64,000 nt of DNA from Caballeronia mineralivorans PML1(12). Lineage in GTDB: Bacteria > Pseudomonadota > Gammaproteobacteria > Burkholderiales > Burkholderiaceae. The notes under the pieces are model-generated. The model ran no database searches and was not told where the DNA came from. It was given only the letters and a program-made list of their open reading frames with translations. Positions 8,962 to 16,735 of the stretch are shown one piece after another. Position 1 is the first letter of the stretch. Every line of letters begins with the position of its first letter. Where the stretch lies: positions 42,358 through 106,357 of the forward strand of contig NZ_AEJF01000258.1 of NCBI RefSeq assembly GCF_001028175.1, read 5' to 3'. The position numbers were made by a program, and so were the translations under genes.

Positions 8962-9885
8962 TTACGGGATTGCCCGCGCGGGCTTGGTGGACGTCGCGAG
9001 AGTGAAGTCCCACGACACAGACCAAAACGGTGATGAGAACCCGACGCGCTTGCCAGCTTCCGGGTCGTCAACCTTGTTGAATTCGGCGATGAGTTCACGC
9101 TTGACGCCGAAGACCGAGTCTTCGGGAAGATACGGGCAGTCGGGCGTGAAGATGTGAGTGATGACGGGGTCAAAGCCAGGCGCGGTCACGATGAAGTGCA
9201 AGTGAGCAGCCCGATTCGGGTGTCGACCCATTGCGCCCAAGAGCTTCCCGACCGGACCGTCTGATGGAATCGGATAGTGGCGCGGCTTGACGGACTTGAA
9301 CCAGTACCGGCCTTCTGCATCCGAGGTAAATACACCACGCAGATTCGAGTCCGGCTGAATTCCCTTTTGCTGGACGTCGTAGAAGCCATCGTCGTTGGTC
9401 TGCCAGACCTCAAGCTTCGCGTTCGGGATCGGTGTGCCCTCGATGTCCGTCACACGCCCTTCAACAACCAAAGGTTCACCCTTTCCGTCCAGGCAGATGT
9501 TTGCGCCGTTCTCATACTCGGGTGCATTCGCGACATAAAACGGGCCGAGAATCGTATTGGGCGTCGCCCCGCTCGGCCGGCGGTGATTGATTGCGTCAAC
9601 GAGCATCGAGACGCCGAGGATGTCCGACAGCAGGATGTACTCCTGTCGCCAGTCGGTACACATCTGACCGGTTTGAGTCAGGAACCGGATCGCGGCAAAC
9701 CACTCTTCGTGCGTCGGCTCGATTTCCTTCACCGCCGCATGCAGATGCCTGACCAGGATCGACATGATCTTTTGCAGTCGCTCGTCGGCATTCGGGTCCA
9801 TGCGGGCATTAACGACATCGGCCGAGCGCGCTTCATCGAAATACGGTGATGAGGATACCGAAACAGGGGGTTCTGGATACTGCAC
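8962..9885 (-). CDS. Hydroxyquinol 1,2-dioxygenase (intradiol ring cleavage)
   Basis: A 307-residue Fe(III) intradiol dioxygenase. The N-terminal helical linker domain (to about residue 105) is followed by GPFYVANAPEYENGANI (114-130), the GRVTDIEGTPIPNAKLEVWQ segment, and all four expected iron ligands: Tyr169, Tyr204 (in HYPIP), His228 and His230 (in AAHLHF). The NAPEYENGANI and HYPIPSDGPVGKLL patterns are typical of hydroxyquinol rather than catechol enzymes. The reaction is 1,2,4-trihydroxybenzene plus O2 to maleylacetate, which the last gene of the operon would reduce. It is the first gene after promoter element 9926-9999. Confidence 0.92.
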   Translation of the reverse strand: MQYPEPPVSVSSSPYFDEARSADVVNARMDPNADERLQKIMSILVRHLHAAVKEIEPTHEEWFAAIRFLTQTGQMCTDWRQEYILLSDILGVSMLVDAINHRRPSGATPNTILGPFYVANAPEYENGANICLDGKGEPLVVEGRVTDIEGTPIPNAKLEVWQTNDDGFYDVQQKGIQPDSNLRGVFTSDAEGRYWFKSVKPRHYPIPSDGPVGKLLGAMGRHPNRAAHLHFIVTAPGFDPVITHIFTPDCPYLPEDSVFGVKRELIAEFNKVDDPEAGKRVGFSSPFWSVSWDFTLATSTKPARAIP

Positions 9886-9925
9886 GGAGCGTCTCCTTCA
9901 ATATTGTCGTACTGCTTTGAGACAA

Positions 9926-9999
9926 GTCTATATTCCCCGAAGTCGGCAAAACAGAGCTGAAAAGGGAATCTCTTTCGCGCAGACTGGGAAAGTGCGAGA
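9926..9999 (-). promoter_or_regulatory. Promoter of the dioxygenase operon with putative activator box
   Basis: Minus-strand -10-like TATAGA at 9932..9927, a weak -35 region overlapping GCTCTGT, and upstream the block CGCGAAAGAGATTCCC (9979..9964). An ungapped alignment places 15461-15534 on top of this element, with identity concentrated in exactly these three parts and the 16-base block unchanged. The -10 is about 42 bases from the ATG. The weak -35 with a conserved upstream box fits activation by a LysR-type regulator such as the adjacent one; that link is inferred. Confidence 0.6.
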
Positions 10000-10031
10000 A
10001 AGCAGGCAAGATCTTCCCGTCCGCGTGACCT

Positions 10032-10946
10032 TCACGCGGTCCAGTGCCGCTCGTACTCGTTCTGCTGAAACCGCTCGACGAGTGCATCGATAAACAGGCG
10101 GACCTTCACCGGCATATGTGCCCGGGTCTGGAATGCAATATTGATAGTGAGCCTTGGAAGGTCCCAGTCATTGAGCACTGGAACCAGGCGGCCAGCCTTG
10201 AGGTCGTCGTACACGATGTACTTGGGCTGCACGAGAATACCCATGCCGTCGAGCGCGGCGACCCGAAGTATCTGGCCGTCGTTGGATTCAAGAAGAGGCT
10301 TGATCTTGACGAGAACCGATTCTCCCGTGCGACAAAATGCCAGCTCACGCGGATTGTCAGCGAGTCCGTAATTCAGTACCTTGTGCCTGGCCAATTCTGC
10401 CGGCAAGCGTGGCGAACCATTTGCCTCAATATACGAAGGTGCCGCAACCAGTATTCGCCGCGTTGCTGCGAGCCGCCTTACCGTTATGTTGCTATCCGCC
10501 TCAAGAACCTTGGTACGGATGGCGACGTCGATGCCATTTTCGATGATGTCGTGGTATCGGTTTGCCGCCACGACATCCACCGTGATCTCCGGATAACGCG
10601 CTGTAAACTCCGAAAGCATAGGTGCAATGTGCAGCATGCAAAACGAGAGCGACGCAGTGACGCGAAGCACTCCGCTCGGTCGTACCGTTGCATCCTTGAT
10701 GGCCGACTCAGCTTCGCCGAGGTCTGCCAGGATGGACTTGCATCGTCTATGAAACTCGGCGCCTGCCTGTGTAAGATAGAGATTGCGTGTCGTCCTGCGC
10801 ACGAGCTGGACAGCAAGCCGGGTCTCCAGGGAGATCAGGTAACGGCTTGCCGCGGATATGGAAAGATCCACAGCTTCCGCGGCCCGGCTGATACTTCCGG
10901 TTTCGGCAACCTCAACGAACAACTGTAGTTCCTTAAACTGATCCAT
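10032..10946 (-). CDS. LysR-family transcriptional regulator
   Basis: A 304-residue LysR regulator. Seen: winged helix-turn-helix at residues 1-60 (FVEVAETGSISRAAEAVDLS, then SRYLISLETRLAVQLVRRTTRNLYLT), and an effector domain starting near residue 90 (GVLRVTASLSFCMLHIAPML) with GIDVAIRT and the late GRLVPVL motif. It is co-directional with the dioxygenase operon, 146 bases upstream, and the intervening space holds the conserved promoter element. LysR proteins of aromatic pathways usually sense a pathway intermediate and activate the operon. A divergent target is not present, so control of the downstream operon is the simplest reading. Confidence 0.9.
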   Translation of the reverse strand: MDQFKELQLFVEVAETGSISRAAEAVDLSISAASRYLISLETRLAVQLVRRTTRNLYLTQAGAEFHRRCKSILADLGEAESAIKDATVRPSGVLRVTASLSFCMLHIAPMLSEFTARYPEITVDVVAANRYHDIIENGIDVAIRTKVLEADSNITVRRLAATRRILVAAPSYIEANGSPRLPAELARHKVLNYGLADNPRELAFCRTGESVLVKIKPLLESNDGQILRVAALDGMGILVQPKYIVYDDLKAGRLVPVLNDWDLPRLTINIAFQTRAHMPVKVRLFIDALVERFQQNEYERHWTA

Positions 10947-11089
10947 CTTGTATCACCCTGCTTTTCTACCAAGTTCCGTCGCGCGACAGACCGCACAGGC
11001 GCGCGATTATCGAGAACCTTGCTTGGCCGCTTGTTTGTCTATGGCAGGCAACAATACGGTGTTCCCTCTATCGCTGAAGGACCAAAACA

Positions 11090-11112
11090 CATCAAAAAGC
11101 CATCAATCAAAA
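11090..11112. repeat. Tandem CATCAA repeat, copy at 3' side of PhyH gene
   Basis: CATCAAAAAGC followed directly by CATCAATCAAAA, an 11-base period. The same kind of tandem (CATCAAAAACA then CATCAAAAATG) occurs at 12391-12412 in front of the LacI gene. It lies between the LysR start and the end of the PhyH gene. Helical-turn spacing suggests a protein binding site; the protein is unknown, with the LacI-type regulator the nearest candidate. Confidence 0.45.
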
Positions 11113-11136
11113 CGTTTACCCGGATCTGGCGGGAAT

Positions 11137-12330
11137 TTACGCCGTGCGGCTTCGCGAGGCATGATCGTTAAGCGCCTGCGTGAATCTGGCGGGCTCCCAA
11201 TCCTCATCAAGTGCGCGTTGCATGAGTTCCCGTTGGCTTTCTGGCGCCAACCCGCCAACCGGCGGGTTGCGGTCGAGGTTGGTAGGGAACGGGTATCCCT
11301 CAGCGCAGGATGCCATTGCCGCAGCGGCTTCGGCGGCACTTATCCGTCCGAGGGCGCGACGCTCGCGCAATACCGGATAAACGGCCTCGCACATACTTCT
11401 ACGGTCGAGCACTTCCATCGCGCGGCCATATGCCGACGAGACCTGCAGGAGATTCGCCATGCGCTGAACGTCCGCGGTGCGATTGGCGCCAGCCGCATGA
11501 AACAGCGCGGGATTAAAAAATACGGCATCGCCCTTCGAGAGTGGCAACTGGACGAAGTGCTCCTCGAAATACCCGCGGAAGCCCGCACGCCGCCACGCCA
11601 AGTATCCCTCGGCATAGCGCTGTGAATACGGCAGGAGTTTTGTTGGTCCGCTTTCGACCGGCATATCGCTGTGTGCCACCGCCCCCTGCAACGTAAGAAA
11701 GGGGGACATCCGGTGCACGTGCACCGGGTAACGTTCAGCTTCGGCGACCGTCTGGAAACCAAGGTGGTAGTCGCGATGCGCTTGTTGAGCATCGCCGCCG
11801 GGGCGAACCACGTTGACCTGCGATGTCATCTGGTAACACGGGCCGAGCCAGGCTTCCGACACGGCCAAAAGCATCCGGTTCGAGAAATATTCCGCGAATA
11901 CGGCCGGCGCTCGAAGGCAGAGCTTTTCCTGCGCATTCCAGATCCGGTCGTTTGCGCCCGCTTTCGCGAAATGGTCTGCTGCACGTGTGCCTTGCTGCTG
12001 CTCACTACGAATAATGGATTCGAAGACGGCCGTAGCGGCATCGACGGATCGTGTGTCGGCGAATGCCCGATGGAGCACCAGCACCCCCGCGCCATCTCGA
12101 AGGACGTGCGCCCATTCCGCCTGCAACCGCGCGAGCCCGGATGCATCGTCTACGACGTCATCGAACCGATCACAGTCGTACACCGGAATTCCCTGCCTGA
12201 TGTCCGCCGCATAACGCGTCGGGCAGTCGTCGCCCGCTTTGAGCTGGGCCACGAATTCATTCAGGGAGCAATCACGCTCGCTATACCACTGCTGCCCGCG
12301 TTTTGCGACGCATCCTTCGCCCTGTTTCAT
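11137..12330 (-). CDS. PhyH-type Fe(II)/2-oxoglutarate dioxygenase
   Basis: A 397-residue phytanoyl-CoA dioxygenase-like protein. Seen: VNVVRPGGDAQQAHRDYHLGF with the HxD iron pair (AHRDYH), GPTKLLPYSQRY, the distal iron His in NPALFHAAGANRT, and the following Arg that binds 2-oxoglutarate. I start at 12330, where GGAGGGAGAT precedes the ATG. Such enzymes hydroxylate small molecules with oxygen and 2-oxoglutarate, and some demethylate or open polyols. It is divergent from the LacI gene and shares its control region. A role in modifying the catabolic substrate is plausible; the substrate is unknown. Confidence 0.83.
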   Translation of the reverse strand: MKQGEGCVAKRGQQWYSERDCSLNEFVAQLKAGDDCPTRYAADIRQGIPVYDCDRFDDVVDDASGLARLQAEWAHVLRDGAGVLVLHRAFADTRSVDAATAVFESIIRSEQQQGTRAADHFAKAGANDRIWNAQEKLCLRAPAVFAEYFSNRMLLAVSEAWLGPCYQMTSQVNVVRPGGDAQQAHRDYHLGFQTVAEAERYPVHVHRMSPFLTLQGAVAHSDMPVESGPTKLLPYSQRYAEGYLAWRRAGFRGYFEEHFVQLPLSKGDAVFFNPALFHAAGANRTADVQRMANLLQVSSAYGRAMEVLDRRSMCEAVYPVLRERRALGRISAAEAAAAMASCAEGYPFPTNLDRNPPVGGLAPESQRELMQRALDEDWEPARFTQALNDHASRSRTA

Positions 12331-12390
12331 ATCTCCCTCCACTGTGAACCAAGCATAGCCCCCAGCGCCGATATGCGGTTATCATAAAAC

Positions 12391-12412
12391 CATCAAAAAC
12401 ACATCAAAAATG
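12391..12412. repeat. Tandem CATCAAAAA repeat in PhyH/LacI divergent promoter
   Basis: Two copies of CATCAAAAA with an 11-base period, ending 12 bases before the LacI-family ATG at 12424 and 61 bases upstream of the PhyH ATG. A matching tandem lies at 11090-11112. The position suits an operator controlling both divergent genes, perhaps autoregulation by the LacI-type protein. Confidence 0.5.
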
Positions 12413-12423
12413 GAAAGACAGGC

Positions 12424-13464
12424 ATGGCACACCGCTTTCTTATCAAGGAGATAGCTCTCCAGTCCGGCGTCGGGGTGGCAACAGTCGACCGGGTGCTCAA
12501 TGGACGTGCCCACGTTCGTGAACACACACGCAAGCGCGTCGAGCAAGCCATCAAGGAGCTCGAAAAGCAGGAACTGCAGTTGGCGACCGTAGGACGAAAG
12601 CTCATGATCGACGTGATCGTGGAAGCGCCCGCACGCTTTGCCGACGAGATCAAGGACGCGCTTGAAACGGAACTGGCGGGTATGCACCCGGTAGTCATTC
12701 GTCCGCGTTTCATGATGCAGGAAACGATGACAACGACTGAGGTGGTCGAATCGCTTCAGTCAATTGGACGTCGGGGAAGCCATGGGGTTGTGCTGAAGGC
12801 GCGCGATGTCCCCGAAGTTACCGAAGCAATAGGCGACCTCCAACGTCGCGGCATTCCGGTCATCACGATCTTCACCGATATCCCCTTGTCCGGACGCGTC
12901 GCATACGCGGGGCTGGACAATCGGGTCGCCGGCGCCACCGCCGCCTATCTCGTTGCGCAGTGGCTAGGCGCACGGGCTGGCAACATCCTGATAACAATGA
13001 GCGATGAGCGGTTCAGGGGCGAGGAGGAACGCGAAATAAGCTTTCGACGCGCGTTGAGAACCCGATATCCACAGCTTACGTTGATCGATGCCAGCGGCGG
13101 CCACGGCCTTGACACGCCAACCGAAAAAAGAGTCCTCAACGTCCTCGCCACAGATACCAAAATCGCCGCGGTCTACTCCATGGGCGGAGGAAACGTCGCC
13201 ATTCTTCGAGCACTCGAAGCACAACAGCAATCTCCGATTTGCTTTATCGGGCACGACCTGGATCGAGACAACGTGCGTCTGCTGCGTGAAGGTAAGGTAC
13301 AGGCGATTCTCCATCACGATCTACGTCAGGACATGCGCTCGGCGTGCCAACACATCATTTGTTTCCACAAACTCCTGCCAGCGTCGGCCGTATCGCCGTC
13401 TTCGTCGGTCGTTGTCGTGACACCAGAGAATATTCCCGCGCATATAGCGAGCCGGTTTCGTTGA
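12424..13464 (+). CDS. LacI-family transcriptional regulator with periplasmic-binding-protein-like effector domain
   Basis: A 346-residue regulator. Seen: LacI helix-turn-helix at residues 5-30 (FLIKEIALQSGVGVATVDRVLNG) with the hinge region after it. The effector domain begins near residue 60 (LMIDVIVEAPARFADEIKDAL) and carries RGIPVITIFTDIP, YAGLDNRVAGATAAYL and FIGHDLDRDNVRLL, as in ribose/sugar-binding folds. The ATG at 12424 is preceded by a weak AAAGACAGG. It is divergent from the PhyH oxygenase gene. It probably senses a sugar-like ligand and controls PhyH and perhaps the neighbouring sugar modules. Confidence 0.9.
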   Translation: MAHRFLIKEIALQSGVGVATVDRVLNGRAHVREHTRKRVEQAIKELEKQELQLATVGRKLMIDVIVEAPARFADEIKDALETELAGMHPVVIRPRFMMQETMTTTEVVESLQSIGRRGSHGVVLKARDVPEVTEAIGDLQRRGIPVITIFTDIPLSGRVAYAGLDNRVAGATAAYLVAQWLGARAGNILITMSDERFRGEEEREISFRRALRTRYPQLTLIDASGGHGLDTPTEKRVLNVLATDTKIAAVYSMGGGNVAILRALEAQQQSPICFIGHDLDRDNVRLLREGKVQAILHHDLRQDMRSACQHIICFHKLLPASAVSPSSSVVVVTPENIPAHIASRFR

Positions 13465-13747
13465 TAAGGACGTTGATGCAGACAGCGTGCAGTGTGGCAG
13501 CGGATGGCCACGGGGCACTCAGTTGACGCGCTGCCTCCGCACTGAATGAATCAGCGGGCGCGGTACCCGTATTCCATGACGGGGTGCTCAGGGGTGGACA
13601 CATGTGCATGAAGTTGCGTTGCAAACGGCGAACGCTCGGCGCCTCGGATTCATGGTCGAATCCGGGCGTGCAAATCGCTTGACGGAAATGATTCTGCGTC
13701 AAACAGACACAATATGGTGCCCTGCGCGGCAAGTCGGCGTGAGCCGA

Positions 13748-13783
13748 GCCGGGTTCGAAATATAGATTTTTTCCGAACCCGGC
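13748..13783 (-). terminator. Hairpin after porin gene
   Basis: Perfect 10-base inverted repeat GCCGGGTTCG / CGAACCCGGC (13748-13757 and 13774-13783) with a 16-base AT-rich loop, eight bases past the porin stop. There is no clear U-run after the stem, so it may be a weak terminator or an mRNA-stabilising hairpin; it also sits downstream of the convergent LacI gene. Confidence 0.5.
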
Positions 13784-13791
13784 CGCTCTCC

Positions 13792-14976
13792 TTAGAACTG
13801 AGTGGCAATACCCGCGATCACGCCGAACTGGCTCTTGCCGTAGTTCGGGTTTGTGCTCGACGCGGCGCTGCTCACCGGGTCGTTGTTGGTGTTCGCGCCA
13901 TACAGTCCGCTGTCGAGCCCAAGGTTGGACGTCGAACTATTGCGAACATAACCGAGCTCGGTGTACAGGAGCGTCCGCTTCGACAGCGAATAGTTCGTGC
14001 CCAGTGTGTATAGCGTCGCGTTGCCATTGCCGTGATTGGCGTTTGCGTGATACACCGCACCGGTGATCGAGAGCGCTGGCGTAGTCTGCCAGATGGCTCC
14101 AATCCATTCGTGATTGACTGCTGTCGGCAGCGTTGTGCCTGCCGGCAACGTGGTTGGAGTGGCCGTACCGAAGTATCCTGCGTTGGACGCGTTGGGTGCG
14201 CTGAGGTGCTGATAACCAACGTACGCTACCACTGGGCCGAGCGTGTAGGTCGCACCGGTGAGGGCGGAGCGCGACGCCAGGTACACATTGCTGAACTGGC
14301 CGTTCTGATCGCGGACCTCGTCATATGTGGCCTGCCAGAAAAGGCTGCCGGTCTGGTACGACAGCTTGATGCCGTCCGTTCGCCCCTGAGCACTACCCAG
14401 ACCGCTCGACGTGCCCAACTGGCCCGGCGCGCTTCCCGGATTCCCGGAGTTCCATTTCGTCGAGTTCGTCAGGTCGTATTGCCCCTGCAGCGTAAATCCC
14501 CCGAGTGTCGGCGACAGATACTCTGCACCGTTACCCGCCTGCGAAAAGATCCGGCCACGCACCAGCGTGCCAATCGCATATTTCTTGGTCTGCTGGGGGT
14601 CGACATCCCCCGAATACTGACTTATTTCGGCTGAGCCCATGTTGCCAAGCTTCAGTTGCCCCCACGTGTCGTTATGCAAACCTACGGTCGCCTGCCCCTC
14701 GAAGAAGCTACCGTTGGCCAAGCTGCCGTTCTGTGTGTTCAGGCGCGATTCAAGCTGGAAAATAGCCTTTGTTCCGCCGCCGATATCTTCGGCGCCTTTG
14801 AGGCCAAATCGCGACTGGGCCCATCCGCCGCTCTGCGCACCGACCACGTGGCCCTTCGGCATGCCGGTCTCGTATTCAAGGCCGTTATCCACGATGCCAT
14901 ACAACGTGACGCTGCTTTGCGCACTGGCCGACGCCGCCGCCGTCATTGCGAACAACCCAAACAGAACCTTTTTCAT
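13792..14976 (-). CDS. Gram-negative general porin (Burkholderia OmpC-type)
   Basis: A 394-residue trimeric outer-membrane porin. Residues 1-19 form a signal peptide ending in ASA, followed by QSSVTLYGIVDNGLEYETG, the hallmark opening of burkholderial porins. Further motifs are GGWAQSRFGLKGAEDIGGGTKAIFQLE and a C-terminal strand ending in phenylalanine (FGVIAGIATQF). It would let small polar solutes across the outer membrane. Its upstream region carries the same promoter-like element as the dioxygenase operon, but about 485 bases from the ATG, so co-regulation is possible but would need a long leader. Confidence 0.93.
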   Translation of the reverse strand: MKKVLFGLFAMTAAASASAQSSVTLYGIVDNGLEYETGMPKGHVVGAQSGGWAQSRFGLKGAEDIGGGTKAIFQLESRLNTQNGSLANGSFFEGQATVGLHNDTWGQLKLGNMGSAEISQYSGDVDPQQTKKYAIGTLVRGRIFSQAGNGAEYLSPTLGGFTLQGQYDLTNSTKWNSGNPGSAPGQLGTSSGLGSAQGRTDGIKLSYQTGSLFWQATYDEVRDQNGQFSNVYLASRSALTGATYTLGPVVAYVGYQHLSAPNASNAGYFGTATPTTLPAGTTLPTAVNHEWIGAIWQTTPALSITGAVYHANANHGNGNATLYTLGTNYSLSKRTLLYTELGYVRNSSTSNLGLDSGLYGANTNNDPVSSAASSTNPNYGKSQFGVIAGIATQF

Positions 14977-15693
14977 TGCATCTCCTATTTATGTTATGTA
15001 GTACTTCTATATAAATCACCGTTTTGGTGAGCATGGGATGAACATCGCGTTGTGGCGATTTGTTACTGTCGTCAGTACCTGACGTTCGGCAATGTCAAAA
15101 ACTGGGCCATTGCCGTCTGTTAGTCACGCACAAAGCGCGCTTCCAACATCCGTTGAGAAGTGCGCGTAGTGTCCACCGTCCTCTCATTCGGATCCCGTCG
15201 AGTGTGAGGAGCGCAAATCATTCGTCCGGAGACACCGCGCTCCTCCAGGTCCGGGTCAGCACACATCAGGTCGGCCGACTGTCCTGCTTCTTCAGTTGCG
15301 CTTGCTTGTTAGAGCCGCTTGCCGCCCGACGACGACGTGACCCAATTGGTTACTGGACGCGTCTGCTCAGTGCGCTTCATCGACGTACGGGAGATTGCGG
15401 AGCGAAGGGCTACCTGCGATATGGTGTCTCCGACGTTGTTTTCGTGTAACTTTGGCCCGAGTGTATATTCGTCAACCATGAAGACACAGAGCCGAATGGG
15501 GAATCTCTTTCGCGAAAACCGGGAAAATCGGAATCCACCCAGCGTCGACCGTACCCGACCTCGCGTCACGGCGTTGGCACATTGCCGGCGCTGTCGCGTA
15601 AGATCGCGCGACAAAGAACTCTGAATCTCTCTGTCATGGTCAAATTCGGCGCGGGCTTCGCGCCTCGCAAGCCGGTCGGCACTCGCCGCGTCA
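14977..15693. other. Intergenic region upstream of porin, no confident gene
   Basis: About 700 bases between the porin and the next TIM-barrel gene. Overlapping frames of 100-130 codons exist on both strands, but none has a recognisable domain or a convincing start. The notable content is the promoter-like element at 15461-15534, reading toward the porin. Confidence 0.5.
15461..15534 (-). promoter_or_regulatory. Second copy of the dioxygenase-type promoter element
   Basis: Aligns without gaps to 9926-9999. The block GGGAATCTCTTTCGCG (15499-15514), the ACAGAGC stretch near the -35 (15486-15492) and the -10 (minus strand TATACA, 15467..15462) all sit at identical spacing. Here the box also forms TTTCGCGAAA, a perfect palindrome. 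It points toward the porin gene. The conserved spacing argues for a shared activator, probably the LysR protein at 10032..10946. Confidence 0.55.
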
Positions 15694-16635
15694 TCACCGG
15701 CTAATGGTCTGCTTCAGTGCTGCAACGGACGTCTTGATGCCAGCTTCCACGGACATTGTCAGGTCCTCCATTTCCAGAGATACCCAATCGTTGTATCCGG
15801 TCATCCGAACGACCGAGAAGAACTCCTTCCACCATTGGAGATCCTTCCCACAGCCGATCGCGACGTAATTCCACGAGCGTCGTGCCACATCTTCGATCGG
15901 TCTGGTTTCCAAAAGGCCATTGACATCGACGATCCCCCTTTCCAGGCGCGCGTCCTTGCCGTGCACGTGATGAATCGCGTCACCCAACGCACGCGCTGCA
16001 GCGATAGGATCTGCACCCATCCACATCATGTGGCTTGGGTCAAGGTTTAGCCCGACCATAGGTCCCACGGCCTCGCGAAGCCGAAACAGCGTTGCGGGAT
16101 TCCAGACCAGCATTGAACTGAAATTCTCCAGCGCGAACTTTTCAACGCCGCATGCTTTGGCTTGACTAACGAGTTGGTGCCAATAAGGAATAGCGACGTC
16201 GTTCCACTGATAGTCCAGGCAATCTTTTAGTGACGGGGGCCAACTGACGGTCGAGGTGATCCAGTTCGGAATTCGGTCCTCGGGGCTAGCAGGTGGCAGC
16301 CCACTCATCATGACAATCTTCTTTACGCCAAGGAGTTCTGCAAGCCGGATGGTCTTGTCTGTATCGGACTTGTGCTTCATGCCAAGCGTTCCCGGATCAA
16401 GCGGATTGCCCGAAACGTTCAGTGCGGCAATCTCCAGGCCACGGCTCTCCAGTGCCTCCTTGAGGCTACGACGCTTGCTCGCGTCTTTCAACAATTCGTC
16501 CGCTCGCAGATGCGGTGCAGAAGACCAGCCACCTACGGTCATTTCCACGCCGGATACTCCGAGCTCACATAATTTATCGAGCATCTGCTCATACGGCAGA
16601 TACCCGAGGCTGTCAGTACAAAATGAAAGTTTCAT
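15694..16635 (-). CDS. TIM-barrel sugar phosphate isomerase/epimerase-like protein
   Basis: A 313-residue xylose isomerase-like TIM barrel. Seen: KLSFCTDSLGYLPYEQML, GVSGVEMTVGGW, metal-site type residues in ENFSSMLVW, NLDPSHMMWMG, HHVHGKDAR and WVSLEMEDL. The DPSHM...HVHGKD...E pattern is that of Mn/Co-dependent epimerases and dehydratases acting on sugars or keto-cyclitols. It lies 100 bases downstream of a Gfo/Idh/MocA gene on the same strand, a common pairing in which a keto intermediate is made and then epimerised, dehydrated or eliminated. It is unlike the TIM barrel at 8014..8895 in detail, so it is not a simple duplicate. Confidence 0.85.
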   Translation of the reverse strand: MKLSFCTDSLGYLPYEQMLDKLCELGVSGVEMTVGGWSSAPHLRADELLKDASKRRSLKEALESRGLEIAALNVSGNPLDPGTLGMKHKSDTDKTIRLAELLGVKKIVMMSGLPPASPEDRIPNWITSTVSWPPSLKDCLDYQWNDVAIPYWHQLVSQAKACGVEKFALENFSSMLVWNPATLFRLREAVGPMVGLNLDPSHMMWMGADPIAAARALGDAIHHVHGKDARLERGIVDVNGLLETRPIEDVARRSWNYVAIGCGKDLQWWKEFFSVVRMTGYNDWVSLEMEDLTMSVEAGIKTSVAALKQTISR

Positions 16636-16735
16636 TCTTGTCTCTGCTCAGTTCAATTGCTTGATTGCTAACGCCGTATGCTATTTTTCCGGGCCTTCTG
16701 TATGGCAAACGATCACACAGATGCCAGCGCTCAAA

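Noticed and set aside
10044..10928. 294-codon plus-strand frame
   Set aside because: Antisense of the LysR gene with no recognisable domain.
15309..15614. 101-codon minus-strand frame upstream of the porin
   Set aside because: It runs through the promoter-like element at 15461-15534, and its product has no domain.
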